From Paraburkholderia phenoliruptrix (GTDB lineage: Bacteria; Pseudomonadota; Gammaproteobacteria; Burkholderiales; Burkholderiaceae), in NCBI RefSeq assembly GCF_902859825.1, contig NZ_CADIKB010000005.1:1-64000 (forward strand): DNA of 64,000 nucleotides. The letters run 5' to 3'. Of the stretch, positions 25,549-36,112 are shown one piece after another (position 1 is the stretch's first letter; each line of letters opens with the position of its first letter). The notes under the pieces are model-generated. The model was not told the origin of the DNA, did no database searches, and worked only from the letters and a program-made list of their open reading frames with translations. The position numbers were made by a program, and so were the translations under genes.

Positions 25549-25950
25549 ATGCAAACCGTCTTTGTCTACGGCACGCTGCGAGCGGGCGAAGTGAACGACA
25601 TCCGCGAAGCCGCGGCGCGCAACGAGATCGCCGAGCCGACGCTGCTCGGAACGGCCACGGTTCGCGGCCATTTGTTCGACTTCGGCTCGTACCCGGGCCT
25701 CGTCGTCGACGAAGAGGGCGTGGAGGTGATCGGCGACGTCTACGAGATCGACGATGAACTCGTTGCCGTGCTCGACGAAATCGAGGCGGTGTACCCCGGC
25801 GTCGAAGATCGCTTTCTGGCGCGCGAAGTCATGGTGAAAGTGGACGGCAATGTGGTGAACTGCCGCTTCTATCCGGTTGCGCCTCACGCGGTGAAAGGGC
25901 TGCCCGAAATCCGATCCGGCGATTGGGTCAAACACCGCACGACGCGCTGA
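25549..25950 (+). CDS. Gamma-glutamylcyclotransferase family protein (AIG2-like)
   Basis: A 133-residue protein of the GGCT fold. It opens with VFVYGTLRAGE, the conserved YGTLR substrate loop. The catalytic-acid region is LDEIEAVYPG, and the strand YEIDDELVAVLDEIE is typical. The family cleaves gamma-glutamyl amides or acts on related amide substrates. The start is ATG 25549, with a GAGGAG site upstream; the GTG at 25483 would add non-conserved residues. Confidence 0.85.
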   Translation: MQTVFVYGTLRAGEVNDIREAAARNEIAEPTLLGTATVRGHLFDFGSYPGLVVDEEGVEVIGDVYEIDDELVAVLDEIEAVYPGVEDRFLAREVMVKVDGNVVNCRFYPVAPHAVKGLPEIRSGDWVKHRTTR

Positions 25951-25989
25951 TCCAAAACCGCAGCGCACACGCAAGCACGCGCGCGCCGC

Positions 25990-26029
25990 AAAAAAGCGGC
26001 CCGCGAGGCAACGAGGCCTGGCGGGCCGT
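25990..26029 (-). terminator. Intrinsic terminator of aceB (minus strand)
   Basis: An inverted repeat, CGGCCCGC / GCGGGCCG, with a run of A on its left, which reads as a T run on the minus strand. It lies 53 bases beyond the aceB stop. Confidence 0.8.
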
Positions 26030-26081
26030 CAGGCCGGTCAATCTTCTCGCCAGCTCGCCGTGACGAGCAGCACATTCACGT

Positions 26082-27683
<1,602 letters not shown>

Positions 27684-27776
27684 GTTTTCTCCTTGGTCGG
27701 TCAGATTGCGAAAATGCAAAGTTGAAAAGCGGTGAGGTCGTTAAGTGAGTTGTCGAGTCGGTTGCGTCGCAGAGGC

Positions 27777-28640
27777 TCATGCATCTTTGCCTGCGCGCGT
27801 GCGGCTTGCCGCGACGGTGCGTCCAGTGCGCGCCGTTCGTCCTGCCGGGGCAAGCGTGCTCAGAAAGGCCAGCAGATCGCTCATGCCCGCGCCCGTGCCA
27901 TGCGGTGTTACGCCCAGTTCCTCGAGCGGCGCGTTCTGACGGTTGAGCCAGAACGTGGTGAAGCCGAACCACGTCGCGCCGGCCACGTCCCAGCCGTTCG
28001 ATGAAACGAAGACGATTTCGCGGGCCGCCGCGCCGAAGGCTCGCGTGCCGAGCGCGTAGGCGGCCGGCGCGGGTTTGTACGCGCGCACGGCGTCGACGGA
28101 CAGCACGTGGTCGAAGAGGCCGCTCATGCCGGCGCTCTTGACCGCGACGTCGAGCATCTGCGGATTGCCGTTCGAAAGAATCGCAAGGCCGGGCGCGTGA
28201 GCCGCCGCTTTGTCTCTTGCGGACGAGGCGCCTGGAAGCGCCGCGGTCAAAGGCGAGCCGCTGCCGGACGAGCGCAGCGCGCGCAGCGCGGGCACCGCGT
28301 CGGGAAAGGCGGACAGGCACGCGTACTCGTCCATCAGACGTTTTTCAGCGGTCCGGCCGAGCGTCAGTTGAAGTTTTTTTGCCGAGAAACGGAGCGCGTC
28401 GAGCGTGATGTCCCAGAACGGCCGATAGTGCGCGGCGCCGTCGCCGTCGCCGTTGCTGAGGCCGGCGAGCGTGCGCAACTGCGTGTATTCGATCTGCTTT
28501 TGCCGCCACAACTGGGAGAGCGCGTCGCCGCGCCCGGGGAAGATCTGCTCCGCGGCAGCGATTACCGAGTGCACGTCGAAGAGCGTGCCGTAGGCGTCGA
28601 AAATCACTGCTTGGGGGGAGAGTGTCGTTGTGGCCGACAT
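27777..28640 (-). CDS. HAD-superfamily haloacid dehalogenase, type II-like
   Basis: A 287-residue enzyme of the (S)-2-haloacid dehalogenase type. Motif I is FDAYGTLFD with nucleophile D15, motif II is LAILSNGNP, and motif III has the lysine in AYKPAPAAY followed by VFVSSNGWDVAGA. These are all hallmarks of the type II dehalogenases. It is longer than the usual 220-240 residues because of a low-complexity insert (SSGSGSPLTAALPGASSARDKAAA) just before motif II and a basic C-terminal tail. The natural substrate may not be halogenated. It is divergent from a LysR regulator and lies upstream of aceB. Confidence 0.88.
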   Translation of the reverse strand: MSATTTLSPQAVIFDAYGTLFDVHSVIAAAEQIFPGRGDALSQLWRQKQIEYTQLRTLAGLSNGDGDGAAHYRPFWDITLDALRFSAKKLQLTLGRTAEKRLMDEYACLSAFPDAVPALRALRSSGSGSPLTAALPGASSARDKAAAHAPGLAILSNGNPQMLDVAVKSAGMSGLFDHVLSVDAVRAYKPAPAAYALGTRAFGAAAREIVFVSSNGWDVAGATWFGFTTFWLNRQNAPLEELGVTPHGTGAGMSDLLAFLSTLAPAGRTARTGRTVAASRTRAGKDA

Positions 28641-28677
28641 TGCCGTGCGCTCCTGTCAGAGGTCGGGACAGATTGTA

Positions 28678-28697
28678 TTAGCGCTGCTCTGCGCTAA
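28678..28697. promoter_or_regulatory. Candidate LysR site TTAGCGC-N6-GCGCTAA
   Basis: A perfect 7-base inverted repeat with a 6-base spacer, in the 148-base divergent gap between the HAD and LysR genes. It contains the T-N11-A pattern expected of LysR recognition sites. Confidence 0.55.
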
Positions 28698-28707
28698 AAA
28701 AGAGGCT

Positions 28708-28725
28708 AAAGATCACTTGATCTTT
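28708..28725. promoter_or_regulatory. Second palindrome AAAGATC-ACTT-GATCTTT in the HAD/LysR gap
   Basis: A perfect 7-base inverted repeat with a 4-base spacer, 10 bases from the TTAGCGC palindrome. The pair resembles recognition and activation sites of a LysR regulator, but the half-sites differ, so a second regulator is possible. Confidence 0.45.
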
Positions 28726-28788
28726 TACTTTCATCCACCTAATCTGGCGCGCACCGGCCAACTTTGCCGCCCGAGCGGCGTTCCTTTC

Positions 28789-29691
28789 ATGGACCGTTTC
28801 AAGCAGATCGAGACTTTTGTCACCGTCGCGGCCAAAGGCAGCTTGTCCGCCGCGGCGCTCGCCGAGGGCGTCGCGCCGGCTATCATCGGCCGGCGTATCG
28901 ACGCGCTGGAGGAGCGCCTCGGCGTCAAACTGCTGGTGCGCACCACCCGCAAGATCACGCTGACGTTCGAAGGCTCGGCGTTTCTCGAAGACTGTCAGCG
29001 CATCATTCACGACATGCAGAACGCCGAGGCGAGCGTGTCGGCGGGCGGTGTCAAGGCGAGCGGCCATTTGCGGCTCTCCGCGCCGGCCGGTTTCGGACGC
29101 CGCCACGTCGCGCCGCTGGTGCCGGCTTTCACGGTCGCGCATCCGGACGTGTCCATCACGCTCGACCTGTCGGACCGGCTCGTGGATCTCGTCAACGAAG
29201 GCTTCGATTGCGCCGTACGGCTCGGCGAGTTGCCCGATTCGTCGCTCGTGTCGCTCAAGCTCGGCGAAAACCGGCGCGTGTGCGTGGCGTCGCCGTCGTA
29301 TCTGAGCCGGCGCAGCGCGCCGCACAGTCTCGCCGACCTCGCGCAGCACAACTGTCTCGCGCTCGGCGCGAGCGCCAATCAGCAGCGCGGCTGGGTGTTC
29401 CAGCAGGATGGCAAAGTCGTGTCCATCAAGGTGTCGGGCACGATGGAATGTTCCGACGGCGCGGTGCTGCACGAATGGTGTCTCGAAGGTCACGGCCTCG
29501 CGTGGCGCTCCTGGTGGGAAGTCGGCGCGGACATCGCGGCGGGGCGGCTCGTGAGCGTGCTCGACGAATTCGCCGCGCCGCCCATCGGCATTCATGCGGT
29601 GTTTCCGCAGCGCCGCCATTTGCCGCTGCGGGTGCGACTTTTCCTGGACTTTCTTAAGCATACGTATGGCCTTCCGGACTACTGGGGCTGA
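28789..29691 (+). CDS. LysR-family transcriptional regulator
   Basis: A 300-residue regulator. The N-terminal winged helix (MDRFKQIETFVTVAAKGSLSAAALAEG, with RRIDALEERLGVKLLVRTTR) is standard, and a periplasmic-binding-protein-like effector domain fills residues 90-295. The start is ATG 28789; the longer open frame runs into the divergent promoter region. Divergent orientation suggests it controls the HAD enzyme and perhaps aceB downstream of it; two palindromes lie in the gap. Confidence 0.92.
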   Translation: MDRFKQIETFVTVAAKGSLSAAALAEGVAPAIIGRRIDALEERLGVKLLVRTTRKITLTFEGSAFLEDCQRIIHDMQNAEASVSAGGVKASGHLRLSAPAGFGRRHVAPLVPAFTVAHPDVSITLDLSDRLVDLVNEGFDCAVRLGELPDSSLVSLKLGENRRVCVASPSYLSRRSAPHSLADLAQHNCLALGASANQQRGWVFQQDGKVVSIKVSGTMECSDGAVLHEWCLEGHGLAWRSWWEVGADIAAGRLVSVLDEFAAPPIGIHAVFPQRRHLPLRVRLFLDFLKHTYGLPDYWG

Positions 29692-29759
29692 CGCCGCGCA
29701 ACGGGTTTTCGATATTCGGACAGACCCTCGATGGTGGTCAGGGGCCGGTTTCCGCGACC

Positions 29760-29765
29760 TACAAT
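29760..29765 (+). promoter_or_regulatory. Candidate -10 box (TACAAT) for the universal stress gene
   Basis: TACAAT 64 bases upstream of ATG 29829; the -35 position does not match consensus. Confidence 0.35.
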
Positions 29766-29828
29766 CGCTTTAAGGGCGGCAGCAGACCGGCTGCGCGCAC
29801 GGCAACCGGACACGGATACGGAGGGCTC

Positions 29829-30263
29829 ATGTTCAAGCACATTCTCGTTCCGACCGACGGCTCGGACCTCTCGCGCAAGGCGATCGCCGGCGCCATCGAC
29901 CTTGCGCAGGCAGTCGGCGCGCGCATCACCGCGTATGCCTGTCTGCCCCAATATCCGTACGCGCCGTTCTCCGATATCGCCGTCGAGCCGCCGTCCGAAT
30001 TTCTCGACCGCAGCGAACGCGAAGCGCAGGAGCATCTGCGCGAGGTAGAATTTGCCGCGAGCCGCGTCGGGGTGGTGGTCGATCGACGCACGAGCGTGCA
30101 CCCCGCGCCGTATCTCGGCATCATCGAAGCGGCGGAGCAGAGCGGCTGCGACGTCATCTTCATGGCCTCACACGGGCGGCGCGGTCTCGGCAGTCTGCTG
30201 ATCGGCAGCGAAACGCAGCGCGTGCTCACGCATACGAAAATTCCGGTGCTCGTGTATCGCTGA
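29829..30263 (+). CDS. Universal stress protein, UspA family
   Basis: A 144-residue single-domain UspA protein. It starts with FKHILVPTDGSDLSRKAIAGAIDLA and ends with the ATP-binding loop FMASHGRRGLGSLLIGSETQRVLTHTKIPVLVYR (G-2x-G-9x-G-S/T type). Such proteins bind ATP and are induced in stasis or stress; the exact role is unknown. A GC hairpin (CGCGCCGGC/GCCGGCGCG, 30302-30325) follows without a T run. Confidence 0.92.
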   Translation: MFKHILVPTDGSDLSRKAIAGAIDLAQAVGARITAYACLPQYPYAPFSDIAVEPPSEFLDRSEREAQEHLREVEFAASRVGVVVDRRTSVHPAPYLGIIEAAEQSGCDVIFMASHGRRGLGSLLIGSETQRVLTHTKIPVLVYR

Positions 30264-30558
30264 ATCTCCGCCAGGCGCCTCGGTCGTTCCCCAGCGAAAA
30301 ACGCGCCGGCAACTTTGCCGGCGCGTCGTTCGTTCGCCGCACAATCCCACCATCCGCCTGGGTCCGGTTGTGCTGGCTTTATGCAGCCCCCGCCTTATAT
30401 CGAATCCTCGCCACCGGCGCTGGCCGCTTCCAGCAAAGATGCGGCCGGCCGCCGATGCCGAGGCTCCTCCCTGTTGACGGTGGCTGGCCGGCGCAACCGC
30501 TGCGCCGTCAGCAACCGTCATCTGCCTTGCGTTTTCGCGATCAGGCCGCGAGAGGCCG

Positions 30559-31866
<1,308 letters not shown>

Positions 31867-31964
31867 GGTGTTCTCCTTGGTTGCCTAAGAAACGGATGGT
31901 GGACTCTGTCTTCGCCGTAGCGATCCGCCTTCAGTTCAGGAGCAAGGCGATTCGTTTCGTGAAG

Positions 31965-31976
31965 TCTTATATAAGA
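31965..31976. promoter_or_regulatory. Candidate operator TCTTATATAAGA upstream of aceA
   Basis: A perfect 12-base palindrome without a spacer, about 100 bases from the aceA start codon in the AT-rich promoter region. It is a likely target for a carbon-source regulator; which one cannot be named from the sequence. It was not found in front of aceB. Confidence 0.5.
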
Positions 31977-32190
31977 GTCTAGGCAAATCAGTAGACGCGC
32001 AATAGTCGTCGGCGAACGATTTTCAAATAATTATATTGATTTAAAATCAAGGTGTTGTGATCGACGTTTCATATAAAGAAACGACTTTTTCCATGTTGCA
32101 ATAGGCACCTTTGTGCCTTGCAGCACGATTTTTTACGACGCAAAAAAATTTTTTACATCATGAAATATTGGCGGCGAGGAATTGCAGGCG

Positions 32191-32222
32191 AAAAAAAAAA
32201 CCGGTGCAGGGCACCGGTTTTT
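32191..32222. terminator. Bidirectional intrinsic terminator between the helicase and aceA
   Basis: CCGGTGC-AGG-GCACCGG flanked by a run of ten A on the left and TTTTT on the right. It can end helicase transcripts (minus strand) before the aceA promoter. Confidence 0.85.
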
Positions 32223-32397
32223 CATGTCGACCGCGCGTGCTTCGGAGCGCGATCAGGTTGTTCAAGTCACTGTTGCGTTAGTTATTGTGCTGCCAGCGCC
32301 AGCCGGATGACGGCTGCCGCCGCGAGGCCGGCAAGGCCGGCAAACTGCTGCCGGCCGACGCCTTCAGCGCAGGTGGGCGCTGCGCTAACTGTATGGT

Positions 32398-33981
32398 TTA
32401 GCTGCCGCGACGCGCCGTACGCGGACCGTCGCTGCGGCGGGCGCCGTAGCCGCCGTCACGCGAGCCGCCGTAGCCTTCGCGGGAACCGCCGTAGCCGTCA
32501 CGCGAACCGCCGCCCGACGACTTGCCTGCCCAGCCGCCGCTGCCGCTGCGCGAACCGCCGCCGTTGCCGCCCGGCTTGCCCGAGCCGCTGCCGAAGCGGC
32601 GTCCGCCGCCATTGCCGCCCGGACGGCCGCGGCCGCCAAAGCCAGGCCGGCCGTTACCCGACGGCGCCGACTTGCGCGGCTCGAAACCTTCGACGACGTT
32701 CACCGGCAGCGGCGTGCGCACGAAGCGCTCGATACGCTTGAGCGCGCCCTGTTCGGCGTGATGCACGAGGCTCACCGCGATACCCGAGCGGCCCGCGCGG
32801 CCCGTACGGCCGATGCGGTGCACGTAGTCTTCGGCGAACTTCGGCAGGTCGTAGTTGAACACGTGCGTGATGCCCGGAATGTCGATGCCGCGAGCGGCGA
32901 CGTCCGTTGCGACCAGCACGCGCACGCGGCGCTCGCGCAGTGCGCGAATGGTGCGGTTACGCGCGCCTTGCGGCAGGTCGCCGTGCAGTGCCGCCGATTC
33001 AAAGCCCGCGTCGGCAAGACGGCCGGCCAGTTGGTCGGCGTCCATCTTGGTGGCCGTGAAGACGATGGCCTGGTCGAGGCCCGCGTCGCGCAACAGATGG
33101 TCGAGCAGACGGTCCTTGTGATCGCGGTCGTCGACGTAATGAACGGTTTGCGCGATGTTGGTGCGCTGTTCCATGCGCTGAACGATCTCGATACGCTCCG
33201 GATCCTTCAGCAGACGGCCGGTCAGCGAGCCGATCTTGCCGTCGAGCGTGGCCGAGAACAGCATGGTCTGACGCGTGGCCGGCGTCGCCGCGACGATCGT
33301 GTCGATGTCGTCGATGAAACCCATGTCGAGCATGCGGTCGGCTTCGTCGAGCACGAGAATCTGCAGTTGCGACAGGTCGATGCGGCCGCGCTCCAGGTGG
33401 TCGATCAGACGGCCCGGCGTGGCAACGAGGATTTCGGGGTTCTTCGCGAGCAGCATCAATTGCTGGCCGTAAGCGACGCCGCCGAGAATGCTGACGGTGC
33501 GCAGGCGCTTCAGGTGCTTGCCGTACGTGGCCGCGGCGGTCGTGACCTGCATGGCGAGTTCGCGGGTCGGCGTCAGCACGAGCATAGTCGGACGGGCAAC
33601 CGGTTGCGGGCGGCGGCCACGGCCGCCGTCGGCCGGACGCGGCTCGCGGGGCTGGCTGGCCTGCGCCTTTTGCAATTGCGCGAAACGTTCGATGGCGGGC
33701 AGCATGAACGCGGCGGTCTTGCCCGAACCGGTCGGGCTCGAGACCAGCAGGTCGCGGCCGGCGATGCCGGCGGGAACCGCGCGCTGCTGAACCGGCGTCG
33801 GGTTCTGATAGCCAGCGGCGGTCAGGGCGGAGACGACATCCGCGGACAGACCGAGCGACGCGAACGTCGGGCCGGCGGGCGCGGCAGCAGCGGCTGCGGC
33901 TTGGGCGGGAGCGTCGGCGAAACCGAGGGCCTGATCGGCGATGGCGTTCAACGGGCTGCTGGAGGTATTGCTCGAAGTCAT
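32398..33981 (-). CDS. DEAD-box ATP-dependent RNA helicase, RhlE type
   Basis: A 527-residue helicase that remodels RNA in ribosome assembly or decay. The core (about 50-410) has the Q motif (FASLGLS...GYQNPTPVQ), Walker A SPTGSGKT, PTRELA, VLDEADRMLDMGF, SAT, and motif VI HRIGRTGRAGR. The C-terminal tail (about 97 residues) is Gly/Ser/Arg-rich, with heptad-like DGYGGSR-EGYGGSR units and an RNA-binding, disorder-prone character. The start is ATG 33981 (MTSSNTSSS) with AAGGA upstream. The opposite strand shows long shadow frames only. Confidence 0.93.
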   Translation of the reverse strand: MTSSNTSSSPLNAIADQALGFADAPAQAAAAAAAPAGPTFASLGLSADVVSALTAAGYQNPTPVQQRAVPAGIAGRDLLVSSPTGSGKTAAFMLPAIERFAQLQKAQASQPREPRPADGGRGRRPQPVARPTMLVLTPTRELAMQVTTAAATYGKHLKRLRTVSILGGVAYGQQLMLLAKNPEILVATPGRLIDHLERGRIDLSQLQILVLDEADRMLDMGFIDDIDTIVAATPATRQTMLFSATLDGKIGSLTGRLLKDPERIEIVQRMEQRTNIAQTVHYVDDRDHKDRLLDHLLRDAGLDQAIVFTATKMDADQLAGRLADAGFESAALHGDLPQGARNRTIRALRERRVRVLVATDVAARGIDIPGITHVFNYDLPKFAEDYVHRIGRTGRAGRSGIAVSLVHHAEQGALKRIERFVRTPLPVNVVEGFEPRKSAPSGNGRPGFGGRGRPGGNGGGRRFGSGSGKPGGNGGGSRSGSGGWAGKSSGGGSRDGYGGSREGYGGSRDGGYGARRSDGPRTARRGS

Positions 33982-34399
33982 GAGAATCCTTAAAACACAG
34001 GGAGTTAAAACGTCGGCGCCAATCGGCATACCCAAGTCGTCGGATTCAGCGAGCAAAGAAGCAGCGAGCAAATCGAAAAACGGGGGCAACTCGCAACAAT
34101 GAAGGCGAGTTTTTCGTTAGAAGCTGTATCGGATGCGACACGCCAACATGGCTTGCCGCCAGCCTGGGACATGATCGCCCGTAGAGGGCTAGGCAGGAGG
34201 GGACAGGTTCTAAACTGGATTGGAGCTAAACGCTACGAGGCGCTGCGCCGCAACGGCCGCTGGTGAAAGCCGGGCAAAGCAGTGAAGCGCAGACGGCATT
34301 GTATAGGGTTTTGTTGCAGTGCGCCACTATTTGGAGATTTCTTAGGGCAAAACGGGCGGCACGGCGGCGCCAGCAGGCGCCCGCAGGCCGCCCGCAGTT
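33982..34399. other. Long intergenic region upstream of the helicase gene
   Basis: 418 bases without a supported gene. A minus-strand -10-like box (TACAAT, at 34298-34303 on the plus strand) would give the helicase a leader of about 300 bases, as seen for some cold-regulated helicases. The right end holds the hairpin assigned to the acyl-CoA-binding protein gene. No riboswitch was recognised. Confidence 0.45.
34349..34393 (-). terminator. Probable terminator of the acyl-CoA-binding protein gene (minus strand)
   Basis: GGGCGGC / GCCGCCC with an inner GCGCC/GGCGC stem. On the minus strand it is followed by CGTTTTGCCC, a short T run. It begins 7 bases after the stop. Confidence 0.55.
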
Positions 34400-34669
34400 T
34401 CAGGCAGACGCGCCGCTCTTCAGCGATTCGACGAGTTCCACGTATTGCTGCTTCGCCGCATCCTGCGAAGTGCCTTTCAGGGCGGCCCACGCGTCGTATT
34501 TGTACTTGCCGACAATGTCGGTGAAGCCCGGCTTGTCGCCGTGCACGTCGCCTTCGCTCGCTTGCTTGAAGAGCGCGTAAAGGCGCAGCAGCGTGAGGTT
34601 GCCCGGGCGCTCGGGCAGTTGCTTGACGTCTTCCTGCGCTTGCGTGAACTGGGTGTCGAGATCCGTCAT
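34400..34669 (-). CDS. Acyl-CoA-binding protein
   Basis: An 89-residue four-helix acyl-CoA-binding domain that binds medium- and long-chain acyl-CoA esters in the cytoplasm. Conserved elements are LLRLYALFKQASEGDVHGDKPG and the helix-3/4 segment KYKYDAWAALKGTSQDAAKQQYVELV, with the Tyr, Lys and Trp residues of the binding pocket. It is a monocistronic gene divergent from tsaB. Confidence 0.93.
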   Translation of the reverse strand: MTDLDTQFTQAQEDVKQLPERPGNLTLLRLYALFKQASEGDVHGDKPGFTDIVGKYKYDAWAALKGTSQDAAKQQYVELVESLKSGASA

Positions 34670-34798
34670 CTTGCTCTCCGGCGGGATGGTCAGGGTCTGC
34701 GATCATAACAACCCGATGCCGCCGCGTGGCCGAGGGCTCATTCCAAACGCCGCCGGGTGCGAGCGCGACCAAACCGCATCCGCGCGCGCGGCGCCGAT

Positions 34799-34804
34799 TA
34801 CAAT
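34799..34804 (+). promoter_or_regulatory. -10 box (TACAAT) placed for a leaderless tsaB transcript
   Basis: TACAAT ends 7 bases before the A of the tsaB ATG (34812). Transcription would therefore begin at or next to the start codon, and there is no Shine-Dalgarno sequence in the gap. The -35 match is poor. Confidence 0.45.
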
Positions 34805-34811
34805 ACGGTCC

Positions 34812-35621
34812 ATGACTCAGACCGTGCTTCTTGCCCTCGATACCTCCACCGAATTCTGCTCGGTCGCGCTGTTGTCCGCCGCCGTCGGTACCGCGGACCT
34901 GGCTCGCGCCGAGCCGCGCGCGTGGGTCCGCCACGAACAGACGGGCGCCGTGTCCAGCACGCGCCTCTTGCCCGCCATCCGCGAACTTTTCGACGAAGCC
35001 GGCCTCGCGCTCGCCGACTGCAACGCAGTCGCGTTCGGTTCGGGGCCGGGCTCGTTCACTGGGCTGCGCACCGCCACGGGCGTCGCGCAAGGGCTCGCGT
35101 TCGGCCTCGATCTGCCGGTCGTGCCGGTCAGCACGCTGCTCGTCTGCGCCGAGAGCGCGCGGCGCCGCGATCCGGCGGCGACGCGTGTGCTGGCGGCGCT
35201 CGACGCCCGCATGGACGAGATCTACTGGGCCGACTACGCATGGGACGACGCCCAAGGCGAATGGCGCGTCGTGCACGGCGCATCGCTGGATACGCCGGAG
35301 CGGCTCGTCCTGCCCGACGCGCCGTTCACGCTCGCGGGCAACGCGGCCGCGGCTTTCGGCGAGCGGCTGCCGGCGGCCGCCGCCGCTCGAACCGTCGATG
35401 CCGAGGCTTTACCGCACGCGCTGCCGCTCGCCTACGCCGCGCTGAGGGCCTTCCATGCCGGCCGCACGGTGCCCGCCGACCAGGCCGCGCCCGAGTACGT
35501 GCGCAACAAGGTCGCGCAGACCACGGCCGAGCGCATCGCGGAGAAAGCGGCCAAAGCAGGGCAGGCGGCGGCGCCGGCCAGTGCCGCCCACGACCCCGCG
35601 TCGCGCGAGGGACGGCCATGA
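34812..35621 (+). CDS. tsaB: tRNA threonylcarbamoyladenosine biosynthesis protein TsaB
   Basis: A 269-residue ASKHA-fold protein. It is the non-catalytic partner of TsaD in making t6A37 on ANN-decoding tRNAs. It starts with VLLALDTSTEFCSVALL and contains LLPAIRELFDEAGLALADCNAVAFGSGPGSFTGLRTATGVAQGLA, the typical TsaB block. The C-terminus is Ala-rich. The start ATG 34812 is preceded by a -10 box but no ribosome-binding site. It overlaps rimI by 4 bases (ATGA). Confidence 0.95.
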   Translation: MTQTVLLALDTSTEFCSVALLSAAVGTADLARAEPRAWVRHEQTGAVSSTRLLPAIRELFDEAGLALADCNAVAFGSGPGSFTGLRTATGVAQGLAFGLDLPVVPVSTLLVCAESARRRDPAATRVLAALDARMDEIYWADYAWDDAQGEWRVVHGASLDTPERLVLPDAPFTLAGNAAAAFGERLPAAAAARTVDAEALPHALPLAYAALRAFHAGRTVPADQAAPEYVRNKVAQTTAERIAEKAAKAGQAAAPASAAHDPASREGRP

Positions 35622-36112
35622 GCGGCGTGCTGCTGGCGGACCGCTACATGTCGCCGATGACGGAAGGCGACCTGGACGAAGTGGCCGCCATCGAAAAGCT
35701 CGCCTATGAGTTCCCCTGGAGCCGCGGCAATTTCGGCGACTCGCTGCGCAACGGCTATTTCGGCGTGTGTCTGCGGCACGTCACCGGCACGCTGATCGGG
35801 TATTGCGTGCTGATGCCCGTCGTCGACGAAATGCATCTGCTCAATCTGTGCGTCGCGCCTGCCGCGCAAGGCGCCGGCGCCGGGCTCGCGCTGCTGCGCG
35901 AGGCGGTGCGCATTACGCGCGCCGAAAAACTCGACGGACTGTTGCTCGAAGTGCGTCCGTCGAACCATCGGGCGATCCGGCTTTACGAGCGGTTCGGCTT
36001 CACGTCGATTGGCTGGCGCAAGAACTATTATCCGGCGCGGCATCGCAGCCGGGAGGACGCCATCGTGATGCGTTTATCGTTTGTGAGGGAGGGCGCGGAT
36101 GGCGCTCAATGA
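35618..36112 (+). CDS. rimI: Ribosomal protein bS18 N-alpha-acetyltransferase RimI
   Basis: A 164-residue GNAT enzyme. It has MTEGDLDEVAAIEKLAYEFPWS at the start, the acetyl-CoA motif LCVAPAAQGAGAGLALLREAV, and LLLEVRPSNHRAIRLYERFGFTSIGWRKNYYPA, the RimI signature ending. Translational coupling to tsaB (ATGA) and a 14-base overlap with the following glycosylase gene show a tight operon. The tsaB-rimI pairing is conserved in many bacteria. Confidence 0.95.
   Translation: MSGVLLADRYMSPMTEGDLDEVAAIEKLAYEFPWSRGNFGDSLRNGYFGVCLRHVTGTLIGYCVLMPVVDEMHLLNLCVAPAAQGAGAGLALLREAVRITRAEKLDGLLLEVRPSNHRAIRLYERFGFTSIGWRKNYYPARHRSREDAIVMRLSFVREGADGAQ

Larger units (their letters stand above)
31867..32397. other. 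Control region of aceA and 3' region of the helicase gene
   Basis: 531 bases without a supported gene. On the aceA side they hold the palindromes TCTTATATAAGA (31965-31976), CGTTTC-N7-GAAACG (32065-32083) and AGGCAC-CTTT-GTGCCT (32103-32118), in an unusually AT-rich segment (about 31960-32180). A terminator is at 32191-32222. The remaining 175 bases are GC-rich helicase 3' sequence. Confidence 0.6.

Noticed and set aside
30302..30325. GC hairpin after the universal stress gene as a terminator
   Set aside because: The stem is good but no T run follows on either strand, so it was not listed as a terminator.
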